DNA from: Paraburkholderia gardini
Lineage (GTDB): Bacteria; Pseudomonadota; Gammaproteobacteria; Burkholderiales; Burkholderiaceae
Assembly (NCBI RefSeq): GCF_907164575.1
Contig: NZ_CAJQYY010000009.1
Location: 1-64,000 of the forward strand
Direction: 5' to 3'
Length of the DNA: 64,000 nt
Shown here: positions 26,805 through 37,448 of the stretch, in pieces
Position numbering within the stretch: position 1 is the stretch's first letter
Layout of the letters: each line of letters begins with the position of its first letter
Made by a program: the position numbers and the translations under genes
Notes under the pieces: generated by a model
The model's database searches: none
Seen by the model: the letters and a program-made list of their open reading frames with translations, nothing else
What the model was told of the DNA's origin: nothing

Positions 26805-27331
26805 GCGGGCTCGCGAAGTGCGACGTCGGCAACCGGCGCGCCAGTCAGCGCGACGAGTTCCTGCGGCGAAAGGTTGAACACCGCGTGCGGATGGCCGGCC
26901 GCGGCCCACAGGCTGTCGAGCGCGAGCAGGTCGGCGTCGATCAGCGTGACGGGCGGCGTCGCATGGCCGATCGGGCACACGCCGCCAATCGCGTAGCCGG
27001 TTTTCTCGCGCACGAACTTCGCGTCCGCGCGTCCGATTGCGCCGACCTGTGCCGCCACCTTCTTTTCGTCGACGCGGTTCACGCCGCTCGCGATCACGAG
27101 CACGGGCGCATCGTCGTCGCGCCGGCGAAACAGGATCGACTTGGCGATCTGCGCCACTGAGCAGCCGAGCCCGGCCGCCGCTTCCGCCGATGTCTTGCCC
27201 GTTTCCGGCAGCATGACAACCGGCTTCGCGTGACCATGCTCGCGCAGCAGCAGCGCGACGCGGCGGGCAGAGTCGGGCAGATCGTCGAGGTTGCCGGATC
27301 CTTGAGAGGTCGTGGAGGTGCTGTCCATCAT
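26801..27331 (-). CDS. YbaK/ProX-like aminoacyl-tRNA deacylase family protein
   Basis: A 176-residue YbaK-domain protein of the family that hydrolyses mischarged aminoacyl-tRNA (for example Cys- or Ala-tRNA-Pro). Residues ~20-165 form the domain: KTSAEAAAGLGCSVAQIAKSILFRR carries the conserved lysine, and KTGYAIGGVCPIGHATPP is the substrate-loop motif. The likely start is one of two adjacent ATG codons at 27331/27328. It is the first gene of the four-gene overlapping cluster. Its own substrate is not predictable. Confidence 0.88.
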   Translation of the reverse strand: MMDSTSTTSQGSGNLDDLPDSARRVALLLREHGHAKPVVMLPETGKTSAEAAAGLGCSVAQIAKSILFRRRDDDAPVLVIASGVNRVDEKKVAAQVGAIGRADAKFVREKTGYAIGGVCPIGHATPPVTLIDADLLALDSLWAAAGHPHAVFNLSPQELVALTGAPVADVALREPA

Positions 27332-27398
27332 GGTTGCTGTTCCGTTCTACTTTCTGTTTGCTGTAATCGTGCGCCGCTAATGTGGCGCGAACGTGGTG

Positions 27399-28325
27399 CT
27401 AGGCGCACCGCGTCTCTTCGCTGCGCGCTTTCGCAAGGAGCGCCTTGCCCGCGCGCGATCCATTCGGCTTGCCGGTCGCCGTCGAGATGAAGTCGCCAAT
27501 CGCCACGACCTGCGCGAGGTCGATGCCGGTTTCGATGCCAAGGCCGTTCATCAGATACAGGACATCCTCGGTGGCGACGTTGCCGGTCGCGCCTTTCGCG
27601 TAAGGGCAGCCACCCAGCCCGGCCACCGACGCGTGATAGATCTCGATGCCTTCGTTCAGCGCGGCGTAGATGTTGGCGAGCGCCTGACCGTACGTATCGT
27701 GAAAGTGACCCGACAGACGTTCGCGTGGAAACACGTGAGTCACGGCCTCGAAGACTTCACGCGTGCGCTTCGGTGTACCGACGCCGATCGTATCGGCGAT
27801 ATCGATTTCGTCGCAGCCGAGCGCCGCGAAGCGTTCGGCCACGTCGACCACCGACGCGACCGGCACTTCGCCCTGATACGGGCATCCCAGCGCGCACGAC
27901 ACGCTGCCGCGAATGCGCAGTCCGGCCGCTTTCGCTGCCTGCGCAACCGGCTCGAAGCGCGCGATGCTTTCGGCGATGCTGCAATTGATGTTCTTCTGCG
28001 AGAACGCCTCGCTCGCTGCGCCGAAGATCACGATTTCATCGGCCTTCGCGGCGAGCGCGCCTTCGAAGCCGCGCAGGTTCGGCGTCAGCACCGAGTAAAT
28101 CGTGCCCGGACGGCGTGCGATGCCGGCCATCACATCGGCGCCGTCGGCCATCTGCGGCACCCATTTCGGCGAAACGAACGACGCGGATTCGACGTTACGA
28201 AATCCCGCCGCCGACAGCCGGTTGATGAGGTCGACCTTGATGCGGGTCGGGACGAACTCTTTTTCGTTCTGAAGTCCGTCGCGCGGACCGACTTCAACGA
28301 TCTTGACTGACTGGGGCAACGCCAT
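27399..28325 (-). CDS. mvaB: Hydroxymethylglutaryl-CoA lyase
   Basis: A 308-residue TIM-barrel enzyme that cleaves HMG-CoA to acetyl-CoA and acetoacetate, the last step of leucine degradation. The N-terminal EVGPRDGLQNEK holds catalytic Arg/Asp. SGHFHDTYGQALANI carries the metal-binding His pair. GLGGCPYAKGATGNVATED contains the catalytic cysteine of the family signature. It lies 42 bases after the hydroxypyruvate reductase gene on the same strand. The rest of the leucine pathway (liu genes) is not adjacent, although a LiuR-like regulator lies ~18 kb away. Confidence 0.94.
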   Translation of the reverse strand: MALPQSVKIVEVGPRDGLQNEKEFVPTRIKVDLINRLSAAGFRNVESASFVSPKWVPQMADGADVMAGIARRPGTIYSVLTPNLRGFEGALAAKADEIVIFGAASEAFSQKNINCSIAESIARFEPVAQAAKAAGLRIRGSVSCALGCPYQGEVPVASVVDVAERFAALGCDEIDIADTIGVGTPKRTREVFEAVTHVFPRERLSGHFHDTYGQALANIYAALNEGIEIYHASVAGLGGCPYAKGATGNVATEDVLYLMNGLGIETGIDLAQVVAIGDFISTATGKPNGSRAGKALLAKARSEETRCA

Positions 28326-28366
28326 GACCTGTCTCCTGCCGCATCGGAGCGGCGTATTGATTGTGT

Positions 28367-29308
28367 TCAGTATCCGCGTGCGAGATCGACCACGCCGGTG
28401 ACCGGCTCACCGCGCATCATCGACTGGATCTTGCGCGCGACCTGCACGACGCTGTCTTCGCGCAACGTCACGGCCGAGATATGCGGTGTAATCGTAACGC
28501 GCGGCTCGCGCCAGAACGGATGGTCGGGCGGCAACGGTTCTTCGCGGAAAACGTCGAGTGTCGCGCCGGCGAGCTGGCCGTGCGCGAGCGCGTCGAGCAG
28601 ATCCTGCTCGACCAGGTGTCCGCCGCGCGCCACGTTGACGAGGTACGCACCGCGCGCGAGCTTCGAAAAGGTTCGGGCGTTCAGCACATCTCGGGTGTCA
28701 GGCGTGTGCGGCAGCAGGTTCACCAGCACCTTGACGCCATCGAGGAACGGATCGAGCTGCGCATCGCCCGCGTATGTCGCCACGCGGTCGATCTGTTTGG
28801 CGCCGCGGCTGTAGCCGCGTACCGGCAGGTCGAACGACGCGAGTGTTTTCGCGACATGCGCACCGAGCACGCCAAGGCCGAGCACACCGACGGTGAACGT
28901 CGCGCGCGGATGCGGGTCGATTTCGCGCCAGCGCCGTTCGGTCTGTTGACGTTCGTACTCGTCGAACCGGCGCATGTAGCGCAGCACGGCGTGCGTGACG
29001 TATTCGGCCATCTGCGGCGCCATGCCGGAATCTTCGAGACGCACGACCTGCGCGTGACGCGGGAGCGTGCCGGGATTCGCGTGTTCGAGCGCGAGAATCG
29101 CATCCACGCCAGCGCCGAGATTGAACACGGCGCGCAGGTCATCGCGGCTCTCGAACATTTCGCGCGGCGGGCGCCAGACAACAGCGAAATCGGCCGGCTC
29201 GCGATCGCCTGGCTGCCACTCACGCAGATTGGCTTCCGGCAGCGCGCGGGCGAAGTCATGAAGCCAGGCGCCTGCGTCCGCATGCGGCATGTAGAAAAGT
29301 ATCTTCAT
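28367..29308 (-). CDS. ghrA: Glyoxylate/hydroxypyruvate reductase A
   Basis: A 313-residue NAD(P)H-dependent 2-hydroxyacid dehydrogenase of the GhrA type. It has the dinucleotide motif VGVLGLGVLGAHVAKTLASF (~138-157), with catalytic Arg in VNVARGGHLVEQ, Glu in FREEPLPPDHPFW and His in VTITPHISAVT. It reduces glyoxylate and hydroxypyruvate in the cytoplasm. It follows the VOC gene by 39 bases and precedes mvaB by 41, so the three may be co-transcribed. Confidence 0.9.
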   Translation of the reverse strand: MKILFYMPHADAGAWLHDFARALPEANLREWQPGDREPADFAVVWRPPREMFESRDDLRAVFNLGAGVDAILALEHANPGTLPRHAQVVRLEDSGMAPQMAEYVTHAVLRYMRRFDEYERQQTERRWREIDPHPRATFTVGVLGLGVLGAHVAKTLASFDLPVRGYSRGAKQIDRVATYAGDAQLDPFLDGVKVLVNLLPHTPDTRDVLNARTFSKLARGAYLVNVARGGHLVEQDLLDALAHGQLAGATLDVFREEPLPPDHPFWREPRVTITPHISAVTLREDSVVQVARKIQSMMRGEPVTGVVDLARGY

Positions 29309-29347
29309 AGGCTCACGTATGCAGGCCGGTGATGGCGGCGAAGCGCG

Positions 29348-29803
29348 TCATTTCGCGAAGAGCCGTCCGATGTCCCTGAATGCCTTGAATTCGAGCGCAT
29401 TGCCACACGGATCGAGGAAGAACATGGTTGCCTGCTCGCCAACCTCACCCTTGAAGCGGATATGCGGCTCGATGATGAAGCGCGTACCTGCGGCCTTCAG
29501 ACGTTCCGCGAGCGCGTGCCAGTCATCCATTGTCAGCACGACGCCGAAGTGACGGACCGGTACGTCGTCGCCGTCGACGGCGTTGACGGCGTTGACGGCG
29601 GCGCGGCTCACTTCGTCCGGCGCCAGGTGAGCGACCAGTTGGTGGCCGAAGAAATCGAAGTCGACCCATTCCGGCGAACTGCGGCCTTCGGCGCAACCCA
29701 GCAGGTCACCGTAAAACGCGCGGGCGTTCGAGAGACTGGTTACCGGAAACGCGAGGTGGAACGGTTGCAGCGAACGTGCCTGTGGGGACGGTGCTTGCGA
29801 CAT
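29348..29803 (-). CDS. VOC-family (glyoxalase/bleomycin-resistance fold) protein
   Basis: A 151-residue vicinal-oxygen-chelate protein with two beta-alpha-beta-beta-beta modules. The metal-site pattern is visible as [23 protein letters not shown] near the N-terminus, [23 protein letters not shown] in the middle, and the closing [18 protein letters not shown]. The function may be a dioxygenase or lyase and is not predictable. A 9-bp triplet repeat (29571-29603) encodes an [10 protein letters not shown] loop between the modules. It is the first gene upstream of ghrA. Confidence 0.88.
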   Translation of the reverse strand: MSQAPSPQARSLQPFHLAFPVTSLSNARAFYGDLLGCAEGRSSPEWVDFDFFGHQLVAHLAPDEVSRAAVNAVNAVDGDDVPVRHFGVVLTMDDWHALAERLKAAGTRFIIEPHIRFKGEVGEQATMFFLDPCGNALEFKAFRDIGRLFAK

Positions 29804-30008
29804 GAGGCGTTCTCCTTTTATGGACAGGCCTCATTCTACTTTTTCGCGGGACAACGCGCGCGCCGCCTGGCGGCGCGCTGTCCCTGAACCTCACCTCAAG
29901 GGGCCTGCCGTGCCGATTCATACGATAAACAAAGCACGATAAATTGGTTCGGCGGCAAGGAATCGCACGCGACAATGCAATTTAAGGATTCCGCCCGTGA
30001 GGAGAATC

Positions 30009-30608
30009 ATGTCCTGCAGCAAATCGACGTGGCCGCCGCGCGTTGTCACCGTGCCAGGCCTGCATGGCAGCGAAGGCGCACACTGGCAAACCTGGCTCGA
30101 ACGGCAGTTCGCCCGCTCGCTGCGCGTCGAACAGGCCGACTGGAATGCGCCTGAACTCGTTCGATGGTCGCAATCGGTTCGCGATGTGATCGCGCGCGAG
30201 CGTGGTCCGTTCGTGCTCGCCGCGCATAGTTTTGGGTGCCTTGCGACCGCGCATGCATTGCAGCAGGCCGCGTACGCGAGCGAAGTCGTGGGCGTGCTGC
30301 TCGTTGCACCGGCGAGCCCGGAGAAATTCGCGTTCGCCGGTGCGTTCGACGCACGAAGACTGGGCATTCCGTCCATCCTGATCGCGAGCGAGACCGACCC
30401 GTGGATGCCGCTTGCCGGGGCGCGCGAAATGGCGGCGCGTCTCGGCAGTGCGTTCGTCAATCTGGGCGATGCGGGGCACATCAATACGGCAGCAGGATTT
30501 GGACCCTGGCCCCGGGCGAAGTACTTCGTCGATACGCTGGCGCATTGCGCGGCACCGCTGCGATTTCTCGAGGAAGCGACGGTGTGCGCGGTGCAGGCCG
30601 TGGTGTGA
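30009..30608 (+). CDS. RBBP9/YdeN-like alpha/beta serine hydrolase
   Basis: A 199-residue small alpha/beta hydrolase of the RBBP9/YdeN (DUF452-like) group. The motifs are VTVPGLHGSEGAHWQTWLE near the start, the nucleophile elbow AAHSFGCLATAHAL, catalytic Asp in ASETDPWMPL and His in GDAGHINTAAGFGPWP. The ATG at 30009 is chosen because GAGGAG lies six bases upstream; the GTG four codons earlier lies within that Shine-Dalgarno region. Physiological substrate unknown. It converges closely with the coiled-coil gene (18 bases). Confidence 0.88.
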   Translation: MSCSKSTWPPRVVTVPGLHGSEGAHWQTWLERQFARSLRVEQADWNAPELVRWSQSVRDVIARERGPFVLAAHSFGCLATAHALQQAAYASEVVGVLLVAPASPEKFAFAGAFDARRLGIPSILIASETDPWMPLAGAREMAARLGSAFVNLGDAGHINTAAGFGPWPRAKYFVDTLAHCAAPLRFLEEATVCAVQAVV

Positions 30609-30626
30609 GCGACCGGCCTGCGCTGG

Positions 30627-31238
30627 TCAGACCCAGTTAAAGCCTTTCGCCATGATGCCCGCCAGCGCAAAGAATCCCGCCCACATGAGACGGATTTCCA
30701 GGCGTAGCTCGCTTCGGACGCCGGTGATGCTGGTACGGACATCGGCGATGTCAGCGCGCACTGCCGTTCGAAGGCCGTCAATTTCAGTCCGGAAACCACC
30801 GATTCCAGCGTGCATTTCAGTCCGGAAACCACCGATTTCAGCATGCATTTCAGTCCGAAGGCTATCGATTTCACTGTGAACGGAGTTGAAATCAGTGCGC
30901 ATTTCGGCTCTGAGATCGCTGATATCGGTGCGGACCGATTTGAATTCCACGCGTGTTTCGGCGCCAAGGCCGCCGATATCGGTATGGGCTTCAGCTCGGC
31001 ATTGACCGATCTCCGCGCGAATCTCGCTGATGTCCGTGCGAATCTCGCCTCGTAGCGCGCTATTGTCGGCGCGAGACTGATCCCGAAGCGCGCTTTGTTC
31101 GGCACGAAACTCCGCGCGAAGGTCACGGAAGCCGTTGAACATGACATCGCGAACGTCGCGGATATCGTGCCGCAATACCTGGACGTCTTCCTTGAGTTGC
31201 CTCCAGGCAGCATCGAGTCTGCTGATGTGTACGGTCAT
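30627..31238 (-). CDS. Coiled-coil protein with 11-residue repeats and C-terminal membrane anchor
   Basis: A 203-residue protein that is almost entirely a predicted coiled coil (residues ~5-175), ending in one hydrophobic segment (LMWAGFFALAGIMAKGF). The rod has an 11-residue periodicity, for example GFRTEMHAEIG / GFRTEMHAGIG / GFRTEIDGLRT and LRAEIGQ/LRAEMRT-type units. At DNA level three 33-bp units are near-identical (30783-30881). The start at 31238 has AGGAGGAAGAG directly upstream, so the longer frame is rejected. In form it resembles DUF1640-like proteins, but I cannot assign a family. The topology would be an N-terminal cytoplasmic rod tethered at the membrane. Confidence 0.8.
   Translation of the reverse strand: MTVHISRLDAAWRQLKEDVQVLRHDIRDVRDVMFNGFRDLRAEFRAEQSALRDQSRADNSALRGEIRTDISEIRAEIGQCRAEAHTDIGGLGAETRVEFKSVRTDISDLRAEMRTDFNSVHSEIDSLRTEMHAEIGGFRTEMHAGIGGFRTEIDGLRTAVRADIADVRTSITGVRSELRLEIRLMWAGFFALAGIMAKGFNWV
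30783..30881. repeat. Three tandem 33-bp units inside the coiled-coil gene
   Basis: Units at 30783-30815, 30816-30848 and 30849-30881. The first two differ at about two positions and the third is more diverged. The unit length equals one 11-residue hendecad, so copy-number change would keep frame and coil register. Confidence 0.85.
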
Positions 31239-31585
31239 CTCTTCCTCCTCACTTCGGCGAAACGCCGAGTGCGACGTTTCGTGCGCATTCGCATCGATCA
31301 ACCTGGGAGAATCATCGTATAGGATATCCATGACGTGGCGAACCATCCTGCAAACAAAATTGACAGATTCATTCGCATATCCATGGCGAATGACCGAACA
31401 AGGCTGTGAGATAACAGCATCGGGCCGATCGTACGGAATCCAGATCATGTCGGACATTCGCCCGGATGGCATAGGATGTGTCGTTGCCTGTCAGCGCCAT
31501 TCCGGTCGATTCGATAAAGTCGCGCTTCTGGCTGCAGATCTTTAGCTGGCGGCATATGCATTCATCATCAATGAGCGGGGAAGTA
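31239..31585. other. Divergent intergenic region, 347 bp
   Basis: This gap lies between the coiled-coil gene and the sulfate-binding protein gene and must carry both promoters. It is noticeably AT-richer than its flanks. I see no clear CysB-like or other operator. Confidence 0.4.
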
Positions 31586-32620
31586 ATGACAGGCAAGGCA
31601 GGCAAATCGGGGAAGGCGCGCCGGCTGGCGGCGGGGATATCGGCGCTCACGCTGTCGCTGGGTTGCGTAGGTAGCGCGCGGGCGGACGTGTCGCTGCTGA
31701 ACGTGTCCTATGACGTGACGCGCGAACTGTACAAGGACATCAACACGAGCTTCGTTGCGGCCTACAGGCAGAAGACGGGCGAAACCGTATCCATACGCCA
31801 GTCGCATGGCGCGTCGAGCGCACAGGCGCTATCGGTGACACAGGGTCTGCAGGCAGATGTCGTCACGATGAACCAGCCGAACGACATCGACCTGCTCGCC
31901 GAACGCGGACAGTTCGTGCCGGCGAACTGGCGCGCACGCCTGCCGAACGGCAGCGCGCCGTACACGACGACCATGGTGTTCCTCGTGCGCAAGGGCAACC
32001 CGAAGCACATCAAGGACTGGGACGATCTCGCGAAGCCGGGCGTGCAGGTCGTGATCGCGAATCCGAAGACGTCGGGTAACGGCCGCTACACGTATCTCGC
32101 GGCGTGGGGCTATCGCAAGCAGCACGGCGGCACGGACGCCCAGGCGCTCGATTTCGAAAAAGCCATCTTCAGGAACGTGCCAGTACTCGACACGGGCGGT
32201 CGTGGCGCGACCACGACGTTCACCCAGCGCGATATCGGCGACGTGCTGGTGACGTTCGAGAACGAGGTTTCGCTGATCGATACCGGTGTGGGCGCGGACA
32301 GTTTCGAAGCGGTCTATCCGTCCATCAGCCTGCTGGCCGAGCCGCCGGTGACACTCGTCGACAAGGTGGTCGACAGGCGCGGCACGCGCAAGGAGGCGCA
32401 GGCATACCTGCAGTATCTGTATTCGCCGGCAGCGCAGGAGATCATCGCGCAGCATCATCTGCGTCCGCGTGATGCGAGTGTGCTGGCAAAGCACGCAAAC
32501 GAATTCAGGCCGCTGAAGACATTCACCGTCGAGCAGGAATTCGGCAGCTGGCAGAAGGCGCAGCAAACGCATTTCTCGGATGGCGGCACGTTCGATCAGA
32601 TCATCGTCGACCGGAAGTGA
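31586..32620 (+). CDS. Sulfate/thiosulfate ABC transporter substrate-binding protein
   Basis: A 344-residue periplasmic protein of the Sbp/CysP family. The signal peptide (KARRLAAGISALTLSLGCVGSARA) ends before DVSLLNVSYDVTRELYKDIN, the typical mature start. Sulfate-site segments are visible: QSHGASSAQALSVTQGLQADVVTMNQPNDID, NPKTSGNGRYTYLAAW and TFENEV. Starts at 31556 and 31571 are also in frame; 31586 is chosen because it gives a standard-length signal peptide. No permease or ATPase genes are nearby, so it must work with a transporter encoded elsewhere. Confidence 0.9.
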   Translation: MTGKAGKSGKARRLAAGISALTLSLGCVGSARADVSLLNVSYDVTRELYKDINTSFVAAYRQKTGETVSIRQSHGASSAQALSVTQGLQADVVTMNQPNDIDLLAERGQFVPANWRARLPNGSAPYTTTMVFLVRKGNPKHIKDWDDLAKPGVQVVIANPKTSGNGRYTYLAAWGYRKQHGGTDAQALDFEKAIFRNVPVLDTGGRGATTTFTQRDIGDVLVTFENEVSLIDTGVGADSFEAVYPSISLLAEPPVTLVDKVVDRRGTRKEAQAYLQYLYSPAAQEIIAQHHLRPRDASVLAKHANEFRPLKTFTVEQEFGSWQKAQQTHFSDGGTFDQIIVDRK

Positions 32621-32650
32621 TGCGCTGAGCGGACGCGCACGTAGCACCAT

Positions 32651-32686
32651 GCAAAAGGCCGCCTGAGCGATCAGGCGGCCTTTTGC
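32651..32686. terminator. Bidirectional terminator, perfect 16-bp stem
   Basis: GCAAAAGGCCGCCTGA and its exact complement flank a GCGA loop, with AAAA/TTTT inside the base of the stem. It serves the convergent sulfate-binding protein gene and bioB. Confidence 0.9.
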
Positions 32687-32747
32687 ATTGCAGCGGTCCG
32701 GCGTGACGCGTTCAGGGCGTCGCGCCACGCTTCACGTCGAAGAAAAA

Positions 32748-33836
32748 TCAGTGACGATCACAGCCATGTTCGCAGCCGCTTTGCTCGACGGGCATCTGCT
32801 GTGCCGCTTCGGCGCGGATGCCGAGGCGTTCCAGCAGCTTGCGGTCGGCTTCGGCCTGCGGGTTGCGGGTAGTCAGCAACTGGTCGCCGTAGAAAATCGA
32901 GTTCGCGCCCGCGAGGAAACACATCGCCTGCAGCGCCTCGTCCATCTGCTCGCGCCCGGCCGACAGGCGCACCATCGCTTTCGGCATCGTGATGCGCGCG
33001 ACCGCGATCGTGCGTACGAATTCGAACGGATCGAGCGCCTCGGTGCCGCTGAGCGGCGTGCCTTCGACCTGCACCAGATTGTTGATCGGCACCGACTCCG
33101 GATACGGCTCCATGTTCGCCAGCTGCGTGATGAGGCCCGCGCGCTCGCGACGCGATTCGCCCAGCCCGACAATTCCGCCGCAGCACACGTTGATGCCCGC
33201 ATCGCGCACGCGCTCCAGCGTATCGAGACGGTCCTGATAAGTGCGCGTCGAGATGATCTGACCGTAGAACTCCGGCGACGTATCCAGGTTGTGGTTGTAA
33301 TAGTCGAGACCGGCTTCGCGCAGTCCGTGCGCCTGATGTGGTTCGAGCATGCCGAGCGTCACGCACGTTTCGAGACCCATCGCTTTCACGCCGCGGATCA
33401 TTTCCTTGATCGGCTCAAGATGACGGTCCTTCGGATTGCGCCACGCCGCGCCCATGCAGAAGCGCGTCGCGCCGTTCTCTTTCGCGACACGGGCGGCTGC
33501 GAGCACCTCGTCGACGGGCATCAGCTTGTTGGCCTTCAGACCCGTGTCGTGATGCACCGATTGCGGACAGTACGCGCAGTCTTCCTCGCAGCCGCCCGTC
33601 TTGATCGACAGCAGCGTGGAAAGCTGCACGCTGTTCGCATCGAAATGCTCGCGATGCACCTGTTGCGCGCGAAACAGCAGATCGTTGAACGGCAGTTCGT
33701 ACAACGCGACGATATCCGCCACGCGCCAGCGCGCGGGTGATGATGCTGCATTTGCCGTGCTTGCGATATTCGCGGCGCCCCCAGCATGTTGAGCGGAAGG
33801 CTCGGCGAGTGTGGTTTCTGTGTGGAGATCGGTCAT
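32748..33836 (-). CDS. bioB: Biotin synthase
   Basis: A 362-residue radical-SAM enzyme that inserts sulfur into dethiobiotin to make biotin. The radical-SAM cluster motif is [11 protein letters not shown] (CxxxCxxC). [12 protein letters not shown] and [12 protein letters not shown] follow, and the auxiliary [2Fe-2S] ligand Arg lies in the RLSAGREQM segment. The N-terminal ~35 residues (Ala/Thr-rich) precede the conserved core. The C-terminal tail contains CEHGCDRH, a Cys/His cluster outside the core that is unassigned. It is the last gene of bioA-bioF-bioD-bioB, separated from bioD by 36 bases. Confidence 0.96.
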   Translation of the reverse strand: MTDLHTETTLAEPSAQHAGGAANIASTANAASSPARWRVADIVALYELPFNDLLFRAQQVHREHFDANSVQLSTLLSIKTGGCEEDCAYCPQSVHHDTGLKANKLMPVDEVLAAARVAKENGATRFCMGAAWRNPKDRHLEPIKEMIRGVKAMGLETCVTLGMLEPHQAHGLREAGLDYYNHNLDTSPEFYGQIISTRTYQDRLDTLERVRDAGINVCCGGIVGLGESRRERAGLITQLANMEPYPESVPINNLVQVEGTPLSGTEALDPFEFVRTIAVARITMPKAMVRLSAGREQMDEALQAMCFLAGANSIFYGDQLLTTRNPQAEADRKLLERLGIRAEAAQQMPVEQSGCEHGCDRH

Positions 33837-33872
33837 GGCGTCAATCCTCGGAGACGGTGATTCAATTCGTGT

Positions 33873-34588
33873 TCAGTGCCGCGCTTCGCGCAGCGCATGC
33901 AACAGGGTGGCGACGTCCAGATGATTCGCGGCGTCGTCGGGTGATGTGGGGCTCAGATGCGGCACGACGCCGAGGAGCGGCGCGTCGTAGTGCCGGTCCA
34001 GCCAGTCGCGGATCGTGGCGATGTTTTCGTCAGCGAAATGCATTGCCGGGTCGATGCGGTTCGCGACCCAGCCGGCCAGTTGCAGTCCGCGTGCGGCAAT
34101 CGCTTCCGCGGTGAGCAGCGTGTGGCTGATGCAGCCGAGCCGCATGCCGACCACGAGCACCACCGGCAGGTTTAGCGCGAGCGCGAGGTCGGCCGTATCG
34201 TGTGCATCGGTGAGCGGCACGCGAAAGCCGCCGACGCCTTCGACCACGACAACATCCGCAAGCGTCAGCGCCTCGGCGTGACAATCGACGATGTGCGCGA
34301 TATCGAGCGACACGTTTTCCAGCGCGGCCGCGATGTGCGGCGCGGCGGGTTCGCGCAGCAGAAACGGCGTGCGTATCGCGGCGGGCAGCAGCACGCTGGC
34401 GGCTGCGTCGAGCTGATCCGCGTCTTCGTTATGCCACACGCCGTCGCGCTCGAATGCGCCGGCGGCGACCGGCTTCATCGCGGCGGCGCGCAGTCCTTCA
34501 CGCGAGAAGCCGCGAAGCAACGCTGCCGAGACGAGCGTCTTGCCGATCCCGGTGTCGGTGCCGGTGACGAAAACGGAGAGCGGCGCGT

Positions 34589-34592
<4 letters not shown>
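33873..34592 (-). CDS. bioD: Dethiobiotin synthetase
   Basis: A 239-residue ATP-dependent carboxylase that closes the ureido ring of dethiobiotin from 7,8-diaminopelargonate. The P-loop variant GTDTGIGKT is at ~10-18. It is followed by the substrate-binding KPVAAG and the [10 protein letters not shown] motif. Its ATG overlaps the bioF stop by four bases, which fixes the start at 34592. The longer upstream frame is only overlap with bioF. Confidence 0.95.
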
Positions 34593-35772
<1,180 letters not shown>

Positions 35773-35773
<1 letters not shown>

Positions 35774-37131
35774 TAGCGAGCTCTCGTGAGTGTGGCGTCG
35801 AACGTATCGCGCGTGCGTGCTGCGAGCAGCGCGAGTTCCGCGTCGTCGAGAATGTACGGCGGCATCAGATACACGGTTGTGCCGATCGGGCGTAGCAACA
35901 GTTCGCGCTGCAGCGCGTTTTCGAAGAAGCGGCGCGAGAAGGTCGCGGCTTCTGCTTTGTCTTCGAGGACGGCATCGAACGCGAAGATCGTTCCGCACTG
36001 GCGAAGATTACGTGCCTGCGGATGTGTTGCTAGCGGTTCGAGCGCGGCGCGCAGCATCGCGGATTTTTTCGCATTGGCAGCGAGGACGTTATCGTTTTCG
36101 AAGAGATCGAGTGTCGCGAGTGCGGCGCGGCACGCGAGTGGATTGCCTGTGTACGAATGCGAGTGCAGAAAGCCGCGCGTGGTGTCGTCGTCGTAGAACG
36201 CTTCGAATATTTCGTCGCGTGACAGAACGATTGAAAGCGGCAGATAGCCACCGCTGATGCCCTTCGACAGACACAGGAAATCGGGCCACACTCCGGCCTG
36301 TTCACACGCGAAGAAGGTGCCCGTGCGGCCGCAGCCGACGGCGATTTCATCGGCGATCAGATGGATGCCGTACTGGTCGCATAGCGCGCGCAGGCCGGCA
36401 ATGTACGACGTATCGTGCATTGCCATGCCAGCGGCACATTGCACGAGCGGCTCGACGATCAGCGCGGCGATGTGCGTGCCTCGCGCATCGAAGAGCGCGC
36501 GCACGTTATCGAGCGCGCGGCGTGCGACATCGGCGGCTGTTTCGCCATCCTGCGCGAGTCGGGCATCTGGCGAAGCGACGACATGTGCGTTGCGGATCAG
36601 CGGATCGTAGGCGTCCTTGAAGAGGGCGACGTCGGTGACACCGAGTGCGCCGATCGTTTCGCCGTGATAGCTGTTCGCGACGCAGACGAATTCGCGTTTC
36701 TCATCGTGGCCGCGATTGCGCCACGTGTGAAAGCTCATCTTGAGCGCGATTTCGACGGCTGACGCGCCGTCCGACGCGAAGAATGCGTGACCGAGCGTGT
36801 TCTGCGTGAGTGCGTGCAGACGTTCGGCCAGTTCGATTGCCGGTTCGTGCGTACAGCCGGCGAGCATTGCGTGTTCGAGCGTATCGAGTTGCGTTTTGAG
36901 CGCGGCGTTGATGTGTGGATTGGCGTGACCGAAAAGGTTGACCCACCAGGAGCTGATGGCATCGAGATAGCGACGGCCGTCGCGATCATAAAGCCACGGG
37001 CCCGCGCCGCGCGCGACGGCGATGAGCGGCAGACGCTCGTGATGTTTCATCTGCGTGCAGGGATGCCAGACGGCACGCAGGCTGCGGGTGATCCAGTCTT
37101 CGGTTGATGTAGGTGTTGTGCGCATGTTCAT
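35773..37131 (-). CDS. bioA: Adenosylmethionine-8-amino-7-oxononanoate aminotransferase
   Basis: A 452-residue class-III PLP aminotransferase that uses SAM as amino donor to make 7,8-diaminopelargonate. Visible motifs are [15 protein letters not shown] near the start, [34 protein letters not shown], the [17 protein letters not shown] loop, [18 protein letters not shown] and [13 protein letters not shown] with the PLP lysine. The start at 37131 ([13 protein letters not shown]) is preferred over the in-frame ATG 16 codons upstream; a second Met two codons in is also possible. It is the first gene of the biotin operon. I saw no BioR- or BirA-type palindrome just upstream. Confidence 0.94.
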
Positions 37132-37448
37132 GCGGGCCTGCTTTTTTTCAGGCGTGTTTGTTCGGTGGTTTTTGGTCAATCGTCGGTTTTTTGCGCGGCG
37201 ATGTGGGGCATCGCGGTCGATTCGGGGCTCAGATTAGCTGTTTATCCTGGTGTTTGCATTAGCTGGAATTTGCTGGGTTTTTCTGTTTGGCTCGAGGTTG
37301 AAGGGGGTTTGGCGCGGCTCAGGGCTGTTGGTTTACGAACATCGCAGATGAGCGCAGATGACGACGGCAAAGTCATGCCGCCCAATGAGGGATCTTTTTG
37401 CCCCTTTGGCGGGGCGGCATTTTGTTTTTCGTTTTCTGGTGTTGCTTT
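37132..37448. other. Upstream region of the biotin operon
   Basis: About 320 bases of T-rich (plus strand) non-coding DNA containing the bioA promoter region. A motif at 37400-37419 (GCCCCTTTGGCGGGGCGGCA) is nearly repeated at 37485-37503 inside the adjacent repeat element. No gene is supported here. Confidence 0.5.

Noticed and set aside
30783-30881. Tandem repeats as a possible CRISPR array
   Set aside because: Units are contiguous with no spacers and encode hendecads in frame within a coiled-coil gene.
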